In this document: positions 1 through 7,079 of the stretch, in pieces | Position numbering within the stretch: the stretch's first letter is position 1 | How the letters are laid out: every line of letters begins with the position of its first letter | Assembly: GCF_000717185.1 (NCBI RefSeq) | Contig: NZ_JNYE01000027.1 | Span: 80,872-144,871 of the forward strand | DNA: 64,000 nucleotides | Source: Kitasatospora phosalacinea | GTDB taxonomy: Bacteria > Actinomycetota > Actinomycetes > Streptomycetales > Streptomycetaceae | Reading direction: 5' to 3' | Translations under genes and position numbers: made by a program | The notes under the pieces: model-generated | What the model saw: only the letters and a program-made list of their open reading frames with translations | What the model was told of the DNA's origin: nothing | Database searches by the model: none

Positions 1-32
1 TCACGGTCCGCCCGTTCGAGGCCACCTCCTGA

Positions 33-303
33 CCGCCACCCCCGGGGACCCCGCCACCCCCGTCGCCACGGGCCCGCCGGATCGTGGCCGGCCGCGTCCT
101 GCCGGTGCGGCTCCGCCCGTCGTACGCCGGGAACGGTCCGGTGACCATCCGGCCCCGGCCCCGGCCCCGGCCCCGGCCCTGGGACTGGGGCCGGGAGCGG
201 TTCGGCTGCCGGGGCGGGTCGTTCGTCCACCACGGCCGTGAGGTGCGGGAACGGGCGCGGGCGCGTTCGAAGGGTGTCGGCCGGAGCCCCTACGATGGGC
301 GGC
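33..303. other. Upstream region with GC hexamer repeat
   Basis: No convincing gene. A plus-strand reading frame closes with TGA at 30-32, possibly the end of a gene outside the window. A tandem ggcccc repeat of nearly five units lies at about 151-178. A TACGAT hexamer at 291-296 sits 7 nt before the kinase ATG and looks like the -10 box of a leaderless transcript. Confidence 0.4.
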
Positions 304-2004
304 ATGACGACAGCGGGGCCGGGCGGCCAACTGATCGACGGCCGCTTCGAGTTGCTCGCGCGGCTCGGGGGCGGCGGGATGGGCCTGGTCTGGCGGGCCA
401 GGGACACGCTGCTGGAGCGGGAGGTCGCGCTCAAGGAGGTCCGGCCGCCGGATCCGGCGATGCTCGCCGCCGACCCGGCGGCCGCGCACGAGCTGCGCGA
501 GCGCGTCCTGCGCGAGGCGCGGGCGCTGGCCCGGCTGCAGCACCCCAACGTGGTGACCATCCACCACATCGTCGACAACCCCGAACTCGCCCACCCCTGG
601 CTGGTGATGGAGCTGGTCCCCGGCGGCTCCCTGCACGACCGGATCACCCGCGGCCCGCTCCCGCCGCAGGAGGCCGCCCGGATCGGCCGCGGCCTGCTCT
701 CCGCGCTCACCGCCGCGCACGCCGCCGGGATCCAGCACCGCGACGTCAAACCCGGCAACGTGCTGCTGCGCACCGACGGCACGCCCGTCCTCACCGACTT
801 CGGCATCGCCGCGCTCAGCGAGTCCACCAGCCTCACCGCCACCGGCGCCCTGATCGGCTCGCCCGAGTACATCGCCCCCGAACGCATCCGCGGCCAGGAG
901 GGCGACCCGGCCTCCGACCTGTGGTCGCTCGGCATGACGCTGTACGTCGCCGTCGAGGGCCACCACCCGCTGCGCCGCGCCACCAGCATCGCCACCCTCG
1001 CCGCCGTCCTCGACCAGCCGCTGCCGCCGCCGGTCCGCTCCGGCGCGCTCGGGCCGACCCTCACCGCGCTGCTCTCCCGCGACCCGGCCGGGCGGCCCGA
1101 CGCCGTCCGCCTCGACCGGCTCTTCGCCGCCGCCGAGCAGGGCGTCGACGGCACCCTCGGCGGCAGCCCCGCCTTCTCGCCGACCGAGACCAACACGCCG
1201 CCCCCGTACACCCCGACCGGGACCAACGGCGTCCTCCCGTACGCGCAGACCGGCCCGACGGGCCCGTACCCGCCCAGCGGCCCGTACGCCCCGACCGAGG
1301 CGGTGCGCCCGGAGCGGCCGTCGCGGCGGCGCACCGGGCCGGTGCTGGCGGTGGCGGTGGCCGGGGTCGCGGTGGTCGGGCTGCTGGGGTGGACGCTCGT
1401 GCCGAAGCTGTTCGACACGAAGAAGGCCGAGGGCGGTCGCATCCCCGTCACGAAGGTCACCGGCCCCGCCACCACCGGGGCCCCGCCGCCCGCGGGGGAG
1501 AGCCCCGCGCCCGAGGCGTCCGATACGCCCGGCGCGACCGGCGCGACCGGCGGGCCTGCCGCGGGCGGCGACCTGCTGACGCCGGACGGGGCCCGCGGGA
1601 TGGTCGACGCGATCCGTTCGTCCACCGGCGGGGCGACCGTGGTCGAGATGGTGGTCTACCCGGAGTTCGCCACCGCCAAGGTGCTGACCAAGGAGAACCC
1701 CAAGCACTACGACACCGTCACCTACCGGGACGGCAAGGTCACCCGCGCCACCGGCGGCCTCACCAGCGACCGGGACAAGCCGGTCGACCTGCAGAAGATC
1801 GACTGGAACCAGCTCCCGACCGTGATGGCCACCGCGCAGGACGAACTCGGCGTGCCCGCGCCCGAGTCGCGCTACCTGATCATCACCTACGGCTGGTTCG
1901 CCGACGAGATCACCGTCCGCTACTACCTGTCCGACGACTACGGGGGCGGCGGCTACCTCACCGCGGGTGCCACCGGCAAGGTCCTCAAGGTGATGAAGTC
2001 CTGA
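304..2004 (+). CDS. Membrane-anchored serine/threonine protein kinase
   Basis: A 566-residue Hanks-type (PknB-like) kinase. The catalytic domain occupies about residues 12-280: glycine loop GGGGMG, VAIK-type lysine (EVALKEV), HRD-type catalytic loop (HRDVKPGN), DFG (TDFGIA) and APE equivalent (APERIRG). A Pro/Thr-rich juxtamembrane linker follows, then one transmembrane segment near residues 345-363 and an extracytoplasmic domain of about 200 residues with no visible PASTA repeats, so its ligand is unknown. I chose the ATG at 304 over one at 295 because TACGAT at 291-296 suggests a leaderless start. It ends 26 bp from the convergent GNAT gene. The kinase call is firm; the sensed signal is unknown. 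Confidence 0.93.
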   Translation: MTTAGPGGQLIDGRFELLARLGGGGMGLVWRARDTLLEREVALKEVRPPDPAMLAADPAAAHELRERVLREARALARLQHPNVVTIHHIVDNPELAHPWLVMELVPGGSLHDRITRGPLPPQEAARIGRGLLSALTAAHAAGIQHRDVKPGNVLLRTDGTPVLTDFGIAALSESTSLTATGALIGSPEYIAPERIRGQEGDPASDLWSLGMTLYVAVEGHHPLRRATSIATLAAVLDQPLPPPVRSGALGPTLTALLSRDPAGRPDAVRLDRLFAAAEQGVDGTLGGSPAFSPTETNTPPPYTPTGTNGVLPYAQTGPTGPYPPSGPYAPTEAVRPERPSRRRTGPVLAVAVAGVAVVGLLGWTLVPKLFDTKKAEGGRIPVTKVTGPATTGAPPPAGESPAPEASDTPGATGATGGPAAGGDLLTPDGARGMVDAIRSSTGGATVVEMVVYPEFATAKVLTKENPKHYDTVTYRDGKVTRATGGLTSDRDKPVDLQKIDWNQLPTVMATAQDELGVPAPESRYLIITYGWFADEITVRYYLSDDYGGGGYLTAGATGKVLKVMKS

Positions 2005-2029
2005 CCCGCCCCGCCGCGGTGACCGGCCG

Positions 2030-2566
2030 TCAGCCGACCGCCGCGGAGCGGATCATCACCACCAGCTCCGGCGAAACCTCCGACGCCCGCTGGGAGTTGA
2101 ACGGCCGGTAGCCCCACCCCTCGTACAGCCGCTGCACTTTGCCCCCGCCCGCCAGCGGATTGACCATCAGGGCCGCCCGCCCCTCCGCCCGACCGGCCAG
2201 CAGCGCGTCGTGGATCCGGCGGGCGACCCCGGTGCCCCGCCAGGGCGCCCGGACGCCGATCTCCCGGACGGCGAGCACCGGTTCGTCGGTGAAGCCGTCC
2301 GGCAGCGGCTCGGCCATCCGCCGCCAGTACCGGTCGCCGGGCCCGACCGTGTTCCCGTAGGCGTAGCCGACCGGCGCACCGCCGTCGTGGCCGAGGACGA
2401 GGACGAAGCCCGGCGCGGCGGCGTGCCCGTCGAGGCGCTCGGCGAACGCCGCGACCCGGTAGTTCGGCTCGTGGAGCAGCGGGGCCCGCACATCCGCGTA
2501 CACCTCCAGCAGGACCCGCCGGACCCGCGGGCCGAGGACGGTGCAACGCTGCAACTCGACGGCCAT
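2030..2566 (-). CDS. GNAT family N-acetyltransferase
   Basis: A 178-residue protein with the GNAT fold: a motif A segment reading VREIGVRAPWRGTGVARR near residues 100-117, a variant of the R/Q-x-x-G-x-G/A acetyl-CoA pyrophosphate loop, then a C-terminal RLYEGWGYRPF strand typical of the family. The substrate cannot be told. It is read convergently with the kinase and away from the VOC gene, so it looks monocistronic. The start is the ATG at 2564-2566, before the MAVELQRCTVLG stretch; longer frames upstream have no family similarity. Confidence 0.85.
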   Translation of the reverse strand: MAVELQRCTVLGPRVRRVLLEVYADVRAPLLHEPNYRVAAFAERLDGHAAAPGFVLVLGHDGGAPVGYAYGNTVGPGDRYWRRMAEPLPDGFTDEPVLAVREIGVRAPWRGTGVARRIHDALLAGRAEGRAALMVNPLAGGGKVQRLYEGWGYRPFNSQRASEVSPELVVMIRSAAVG

Positions 2567-2809
2567 GCGCGACCCCTCCACTACTCGCGTCCGCCCCGGC
2601 GGACCAGCAGGTAGGTGGACGCCGTGACCCGCACGCCCGGTTCCGCGGGCCGTCGGCGGCCGTGGCCAGGAGCGCGTACTCGCGGCGTGCCGGACGGAAC
2701 TCCTCGTACCGGGTGTGCTCGGGCTTTCGGCCGGTGCGGCGATCGCCCCCCTCCCGCCCGGTGGCGGGCAAGGAGGGAAGGCCGCCTGACGCCGACTAGG
2801 GTGGCGGTC

Positions 2810-3151
2810 ATGAGCCTGGCAGCAGCGATGATCACGGTGGACTGTGCGGAACCGCAGGAGTTGGCCCGGTGGTGGGCCACCGCGCTGGGAGGCGAGATCG
2901 CCGAGGACCACGGCGACTTCGTCATCGTCGGCGCGCAGCCGGTGGCCCTGGGCTTCCAGCGGGTGGCCGAGGAACGGCGGGGCAAGAACCGGGTGCACGT
3001 CGACTTCGCCGCCGCGCCCGGCACCGGCATGGCGGGGGAGGTGGAGCGGCTGGTCGCGCTGGGGGCGAGCGTCGTCGGCGAGCACAGCATCCCGGGCCTC
3101 ACCTGGACGGTCCTCCAGGACCCGGCAGGCAACGAGTTCTGCGTTCACTGA
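2810..3151 (+). CDS. VOC / glyoxalase-like domain protein
   Basis: A 113-residue single-domain protein of the vicinal-oxygen-chelate superfamily, glyoxalase_6 type. It starts with the beta-strand MSLAAAMITVDCAEP, continues with ELARWWATALGGE, and ends in the standard LQDPAGNEFCVH strand. Such proteins bind a metal or small ligand, and in streptomycetes many serve as resistance or unassigned proteins. TAGGGT at 2797-2802 lies 7 nt before the ATG with no Shine-Dalgarno, suggesting leaderless transcription. The 3' end overlaps the convergent PAP2 frame by 53 bp. Confidence 0.85.
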   Translation: MSLAAAMITVDCAEPQELARWWATALGGEIAEDHGDFVIVGAQPVALGFQRVAEERRGKNRVHVDFAAAPGTGMAGEVERLVALGASVVGEHSIPGLTWTVLQDPAGNEFCVH

Positions 3152-3920
3152 GGAGCGCGGTCGCCGCTACTCGTCGACGGCTGTGGTCGGTGCGGTCGTC
3201 GTCCTGGGGAGGCCGGGGCCGGCGACGGTGGCTGTCCGGGTCGGGCGGGAGGGCCGGGAGGGCCGGGAGGGTCGGGAGGGCCGGGAGGAGGCACGCTCCC
3301 AGTGCCAGCCAGCAGCCCGCGAGCAGCCAGCCGCCCAGTACGTCCAGCGGCCAGTGCACGCCCAGGAAGACCCGGGTGGCGCCGATCGCGGCGGTGAACA
3401 GGACTGCTGCCGTTGTTGCGGCGCGGGCCGCCCGGGGACGGGCCCGGGCCACTGCCCAGGCCAGTAGTCCTGCCGACAGGGCCGAGGTGAAGGCGTGCCC
3501 CGAGGGGAACGCGAACCACGAGGCGTCGAACGCCCAGCCCGCCGCGGGCGGCCGCGGGCGGGCGAAGCCCCGCATCAGGCCCTGCCGCAGCAGTTGCCCC
3601 GCCACCAGCCACCCCGCTGGCGCCAACAGCACCGCCGCCGTCCGCCGCCCCCGCCGTCCGGACGGCCCGCCCGTCCGGACGGACACCGCACCCGCTGCCA
3701 GCGCCAGCACGTACGGGAAGACGTCGGTGCCCAGCGCCGTCACCGCGACCGCCGCCGACCGCGCCCCCTCCGGCCGGTGCGCCACGCCCCAGCGCACCGC
3801 TGCGGCCTCGAACCCGAACGGCCGCCACCCGTGCGCCGCCAGCACCACCGCCAGCAGTGCGAACGCCCCGCCGCAGGCCGCGGCGAGGGCGGCGGGGCGC
3901 CGCAGGTCCGCGCCGGTCAC
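3099..3920 (-). CDS. PAP2-family membrane phosphatase
   Basis: A phosphatidic acid phosphatase type 2 / haloperoxidase-like integral membrane protein with several hydrophobic helices. The three catalytic motifs are visible: RGFARPRP (KxxxxxxRP-like), FPSGHAFTS (PSGH) and TRVFLGVHWPLDV (SRxxxxxH-like). It would dephosphorylate a lipid phosphate or isoprenoid diphosphate at the membrane. The GTG at 3918-3920 puts the first helix shortly after the start, but the frame is open to a GTG at 4130 and the true start is uncertain. The tail, rich in LPALPALP repeats and Arg, overlaps the VOC gene 3' end. Confidence 0.8.
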   Translation of the reverse strand: MTGADLRRPAALAAACGGAFALLAVVLAAHGWRPFGFEAAAVRWGVAHRPEGARSAAVAVTALGTDVFPYVLALAAGAVSVRTGGPSGRRGRRTAAVLLAPAGWLVAGQLLRQGLMRGFARPRPPAAGWAFDASWFAFPSGHAFTSALSAGLLAWAVARARPRAARAATTAAVLFTAAIGATRVFLGVHWPLDVLGGWLLAGCWLALGACLLPALPTLPALPALPPDPDSHRRRPRPPQDDDRTDHSRRRVAATALLSERRTRCLPGPGGPSR

Positions 3921-4172
3921 CGGGCCACGGCCCGGCGGCGGTCCGCTTCCGGGACGGAGCAGCCGGGGGCGCGCCCCGGCCGGATGGGCAGCGAGGGGGA
4001 GAGCATCGTCGAAGCGCCTTTCCGCGAAGCGCCGGAGCCGGGCGGCACCGTCGACACCAGCATGGGCCCAGCCCTGCCGGACGGTCCCCGAAGTCCTGCA
4101 GACGCCCCCGGGAAACCCCCCGTCCGCCACCGGGGCGGGTAAGCAGGGGGCGGGCAGGGGACGCGGCGGGCG

Positions 4173-4721
4173 TCAGCCGCCGAGGACGGTGTTGCCGGTC
4201 GGCTCGCCGGTGGTGCCGTCCACCGTCACCAGGTGCCGGACGCCGTCCGGGCCCAGCACCACGGCCTGCCAGGCCCGGCCGCCGTCGGCCGCGGCGACCG
4301 TGCGCAGCGACTCCACCCGGCCGCCCGGCACCGCCGCGGCCGCCTTCAGCACCGCGTCGGCGGCGGCCAGCGAGGGCAGCGGCGCCGGGGCCGGACCGCC
4401 CTGCCGCCGCTCCAGCTGCTCCTGCTTGCGCTGCTCGGCCGGGCCCTCGCGCCCGCCCCGGTCGTGCCGCCGCCCGTCGCGCTCCCCGCCGCGGGCCGAG
4501 GTCTTCCCGCCGTGGTGCCCGTGCTCCCCGTGGTGCCCGTGCTCCCCGTGGTGCCCGTGCTCCCCGTGCTGCCCGGCCGCCGCGACCGCCGCCGCCCCGC
4601 CGCCGACCAGCAGCGCCGCGACCGCGACCCCGCCGCCCCAGCGCGCCGCCCGCCCGCGCAGCCACCCCGGCAGCACCCGTCCGGCCGCCACCGGCTGCCC
4701 GGAGCGCTCCTGCTCGTCCAC
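4173..4721 (-). CDS. His-rich exported PepSY-like protein
   Basis: A 182-residue protein with a basic N-terminus, one hydrophobic segment (about residues 30-50) and then a tandem EHGHHG repeat (three units, 18-bp DNA period at about 4510-4565) that could bind transition metals outside the membrane. The C-terminal 60 residues (VESLRTVAAADGGRAWQ... to the end) resemble a single PepSY domain. The GTG at 4719-4721 follows GGGAG at good spacing. It is divergent from the decarboxylase gene. Metal binding is inferred from the histidines only. Confidence 0.7.
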   Translation of the reverse strand: MDEQERSGQPVAAGRVLPGWLRGRAARWGGGVAVAALLVGGGAAAVAAAGQHGEHGHHGEHGHHGEHGHHGGKTSARGGERDGRRHDRGGREGPAEQRKQEQLERRQGGPAPAPLPSLAAADAVLKAAAAVPGGRVESLRTVAAADGGRAWQAVVLGPDGVRHLVTVDGTTGEPTGNTVLGG

Positions 4722-4976
4722 GTCCCCGACTCCCGTCCCCCTCCGCGCCCGGACACCGCGCCCGGACGGCCCCGCATCACCGGGGTGCGCTGAAGGGTAG
4801 CCGAGCCGATCCGGAGGCACCTCCGGCCCCCCCGCCCCGGTGGCGGAGGGGGTCAGGGGCAGGGGCAGGACAGGGCGTGAGGACGACGGGCCGGGGCGCC
4901 CGGGCACCGGCAGGCGGTGCGCACCGCCGCCCGCCGGGCCCGTTTCGTCGCCCAGGCCAGGGGCAGACGCGCCCGC

Positions 4977-6443
4977 ATGGACCAGTCACAAGCGCCGGTG
5001 CTCGAGGCCCTCGCGGCCTTCCACGCCAACCCGTTGACCGTCTTCACCCCGCCCGGGCACAAGCAGGGACGGGGCGCCGACCCCCGCGTCCTGGCGGTCC
5101 TCGGGGCGGACGTGTTCCGGGCCGACGTGCTGGCCTCCGGCGGACTCGACGACCGCACCGACTCGCGCGGCATCCTGCCGCACGCCCAGGCGCTGATGGC
5201 CGAGGCGGTGGGCGCCGAGCACACCTTCTTCTCCACCTGCGGCAGCTCGCTGTCGGTCAAGGCCGCGATGCTCTCCGTCGCCGGGCCGCACGAGGAACTG
5301 CTGGTCGGCCGGGACGCCCACAAGTCGGTGGTGGCCGGGCTGATCCTGGCCGGGATCCGCCCGGTCTGGGTCGACCCCTCCTGGGACGCCGACCTGCACC
5401 TGGCCCACCCGCCGCGCGCCGAGGCGTTCCGGGCCGCCCTGGAACGGCACCCCGACGTCAAGGGCGCCCTGGTCACCTCGCCCACCCCGTACGGCACCTG
5501 CGCCGACCTGGCGGGCATCGCCGAGGTCTGCCACGCCGCCGGGAAGCCCCTGATCGTGGACGAGGCGTGGGGCGCGCACCTGCCCTTCCACCCCGACCTG
5601 CCGCAGTGGGCGATGGACGCCGGGGCGGACGTGTGCGTCACCTCCGTCCACAAGATGGGCTCCGCGCTCGAACAGAGCTCGGTCTTCCACCTCGGGGGCG
5701 ACCTGGTCGCCCCCGACACCCTCAAGCAGCGCGAGGACCTGCTCGGCACCACCAGCCCCTCCACCCTGATCTACGCCGCGCTCGACGGCTGGCGCCGCCA
5801 GATGGTCCAGCACGGCCGCGAGCTGTACGGGGCCGCGCTGGCGCTCGCCGCCGACGTCCGCGAGCGGATCGACGCGTTCGACGGACTGCACGTCCACGGC
5901 CGGGAGGACTTCTGCGGGCCCGACCTGGCCGCCGACCTCGACCCGCTGCAGGTCATCGTCGACGTCTCCGCGCTCGGCACCACCGGCTACCGGGCCGGGG
6001 ACTGGCTGCGCTCGTACCACCAGCTCACCCTGCACGTCTGCGACCACCGGCGGATCAGCGCCCAGCTCACCCACGCCGACGACGCCACCACCGCCGACGC
6101 CCTGCTGCACGGCCTGCGCGAACTCGTCGCCGCCGCGCCCACCCTGCGCCCCGCCACCCCCGTGAGCGTCCCCGACCCGGGCGGGCTGCGGCTGGAGCAG
6201 GCGGACCTGCCGCGCGACGCGTTCTTCGGCCCGACCGAGCAGGTGCCGCTGGAGAAGGCGTCCGGCCGGATCGCCGCCGAGATGCTCACCCCGTACCCGC
6301 CCGGCATCCCCGCCGTCCTCCCCGGCGAACGCCTGAACGAGGCTGTCCTGGACTACCTGCGCACCGGGCTGGACGCGGGCATGCTCGTCCCCGACAGCGC
6401 CGACCCCGACCTGGCGACCGTCAAGGTCGCCCGCGAGCCGTGA
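4977..6443 (+). CDS. Orn/Lys/Arg decarboxylase-like PLP enzyme
   Basis: A 488-residue fold-type I PLP enzyme of the ornithine/lysine/arginine decarboxylase family, short form without the N-terminal response-regulator-like wing. It begins with the family signature FTPPGHKQG and has the PLP-stacking region STCGSSLSVKAAM, the aspartate in IVDEAWGAH, and the Schiff-base lysine in SVHKMGSA. The C-terminal domain contains the characteristic TPYPPGIP stretch. The likely reaction is basic amino acid decarboxylation to a polyamine such as cadaverine; the substrate is not predictable here. The ATG at 4977 was chosen because the PLP core begins soon after. It overlaps the CinA-like gene by 4 bp (GTGA). 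Confidence 0.9.
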   Translation: MDQSQAPVLEALAAFHANPLTVFTPPGHKQGRGADPRVLAVLGADVFRADVLASGGLDDRTDSRGILPHAQALMAEAVGAEHTFFSTCGSSLSVKAAMLSVAGPHEELLVGRDAHKSVVAGLILAGIRPVWVDPSWDADLHLAHPPRAEAFRAALERHPDVKGALVTSPTPYGTCADLAGIAEVCHAAGKPLIVDEAWGAHLPFHPDLPQWAMDAGADVCVTSVHKMGSALEQSSVFHLGGDLVAPDTLKQREDLLGTTSPSTLIYAALDGWRRQMVQHGRELYGAALALAADVRERIDAFDGLHVHGREDFCGPDLAADLDPLQVIVDVSALGTTGYRAGDWLRSYHQLTLHVCDHRRISAQLTHADDATTADALLHGLRELVAAAPTLRPATPVSVPDPGGLRLEQADLPRDAFFGPTEQVPLEKASGRIAAEMLTPYPPGIPAVLPGERLNEAVLDYLRTGLDAGMLVPDSADPDLATVKVAREP

Positions 6444-6955
6444 GCACCGGCGCGCCCCGGCCCGGCCTGCCCGACGGCGCCGTCCTGGCCCGGCAGGTCA
6501 CCGCCGCGCTCGCCGCCGCCGGGCACACCGTCGCCACCGCCGAGTCGCTCACCGCCGGACGGCTCGCCGCCGCCCTCGCCGACGCCCCCGGCGCGGGCGG
6601 GGTCTTCCTCGGCGGCGTCGTCGCCTACGCGGCCGAGGTCAAGACCGGGCTGCTGCGCGTCGACCGGGCCCTGGTCGCCGACCAGGGCACCGTCCACCCC
6701 GAGGTCGCCGCCCAGATGGCCGAGGGCGCCCGGGCCCTCACCCGCGCCACCTACGGCCTGGCCACCACCGGCGCCGCCGGGCCCGCCCCGCACGACGGGC
6801 GCCCCGTCGGCACCGTGCACGTCGCCGTCAGCGGCCCCGACGGCACCCGCACCGCCAACCCCGAACCGCCCACCGACCGGCCCGCCGACGTCCGGGCCAC
6901 CGCGGTCGAGGCCGCCCTGCGGCTGCTGCGCGACGCGCTGCGCCCCGGGGGCTGA
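6440..6955 (+). CDS. CinA C-terminal family amidohydrolase
   Basis: A 171-residue protein matching the stand-alone CinA C-terminal domain (nicotinamide mononucleotide deamidase, PncC-like). Visible are the TAESLTAGRLAAAL motif, the VAYAAEVKTGLL strand and the TTGAAGPAPHDGRPVGTVHVAV stretch (given in parts: TTGAAGPA, then GRPVGTVHVAV). Such enzymes recycle NMN in pyridine nucleotide salvage. The GTG start overlaps the decarboxylase stop, so the two are co-transcribed. Confidence 0.88.
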   Translation: MSTGAPRPGLPDGAVLARQVTAALAAAGHTVATAESLTAGRLAAALADAPGAGGVFLGGVVAYAAEVKTGLLRVDRALVADQGTVHPEVAAQMAEGARALTRATYGLATTGAAGPAPHDGRPVGTVHVAVSGPDGTRTANPEPPTDRPADVRATAVEAALRLLRDALRPGG

Positions 6956-6968
6956 ACGGCCGCGGCGA

Positions 6969-6993
6969 GTGTGCCGCGCGCACCCCCGGGTAC
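6969..6993 (+). promoter_or_regulatory. Sigma-B-type promoter (GTGT-N15-GGGTAC)
   Basis: GTGT at 6969-6972, 15 nt, then GGGTAC at 6988-6993. This fits the published S. coelicolor sigma-B consensus GNNT-N14-16-GGGTAC/T exactly. It lies 86 bp before the molybdopterin oxidoreductase ATG. Confidence 0.6.
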
Positions 6994-7014
6994 ACGCGCC
7001 AGCCGTCGGGCCAC

Positions 7015-7079
7015 AGCGCCGGGAAGGGCGGAACCGAGCGCCGAGAAGGGCGGAACCGAACGCCGAGAAGGGCGGAAGC
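7015..7079 (+). repeat. Three 22-bp direct repeats before oxidoreductase start
   Basis: Three near-identical copies at 7015-7036, 7037-7058 and 7059-7079. Each contains gaagggcgg, a Shine-Dalgarno-like core; the last copy ends one base before the ATG. This could be slippage or a leader element affecting translation. Confidence 0.75.

Noticed and set aside
1-1707. Long minus-strand open frame opposite the kinase, and similar long frames opposite most genes
   Set aside because: High GC removes stop codons from antisense frames. They lack ribosome sites and recognisable domains, and mirror the codon pattern of the real gene.
2567-2809. Minus-strand stretch with protein-like ends (TRYEEFRPARREYALL in one frame, VTASTYLLVRRGGRE in another)
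   Set aside because: It could be a frameshifted small gene, but no single frame has a start, ribosome site and family match.
4774-4800. GCAT-N17-GGGTAG before the decarboxylase gene
   Set aside because: The spacer of 17 nt is outside the 14-16 range and the start lies 176 bp away, so I did not count it.
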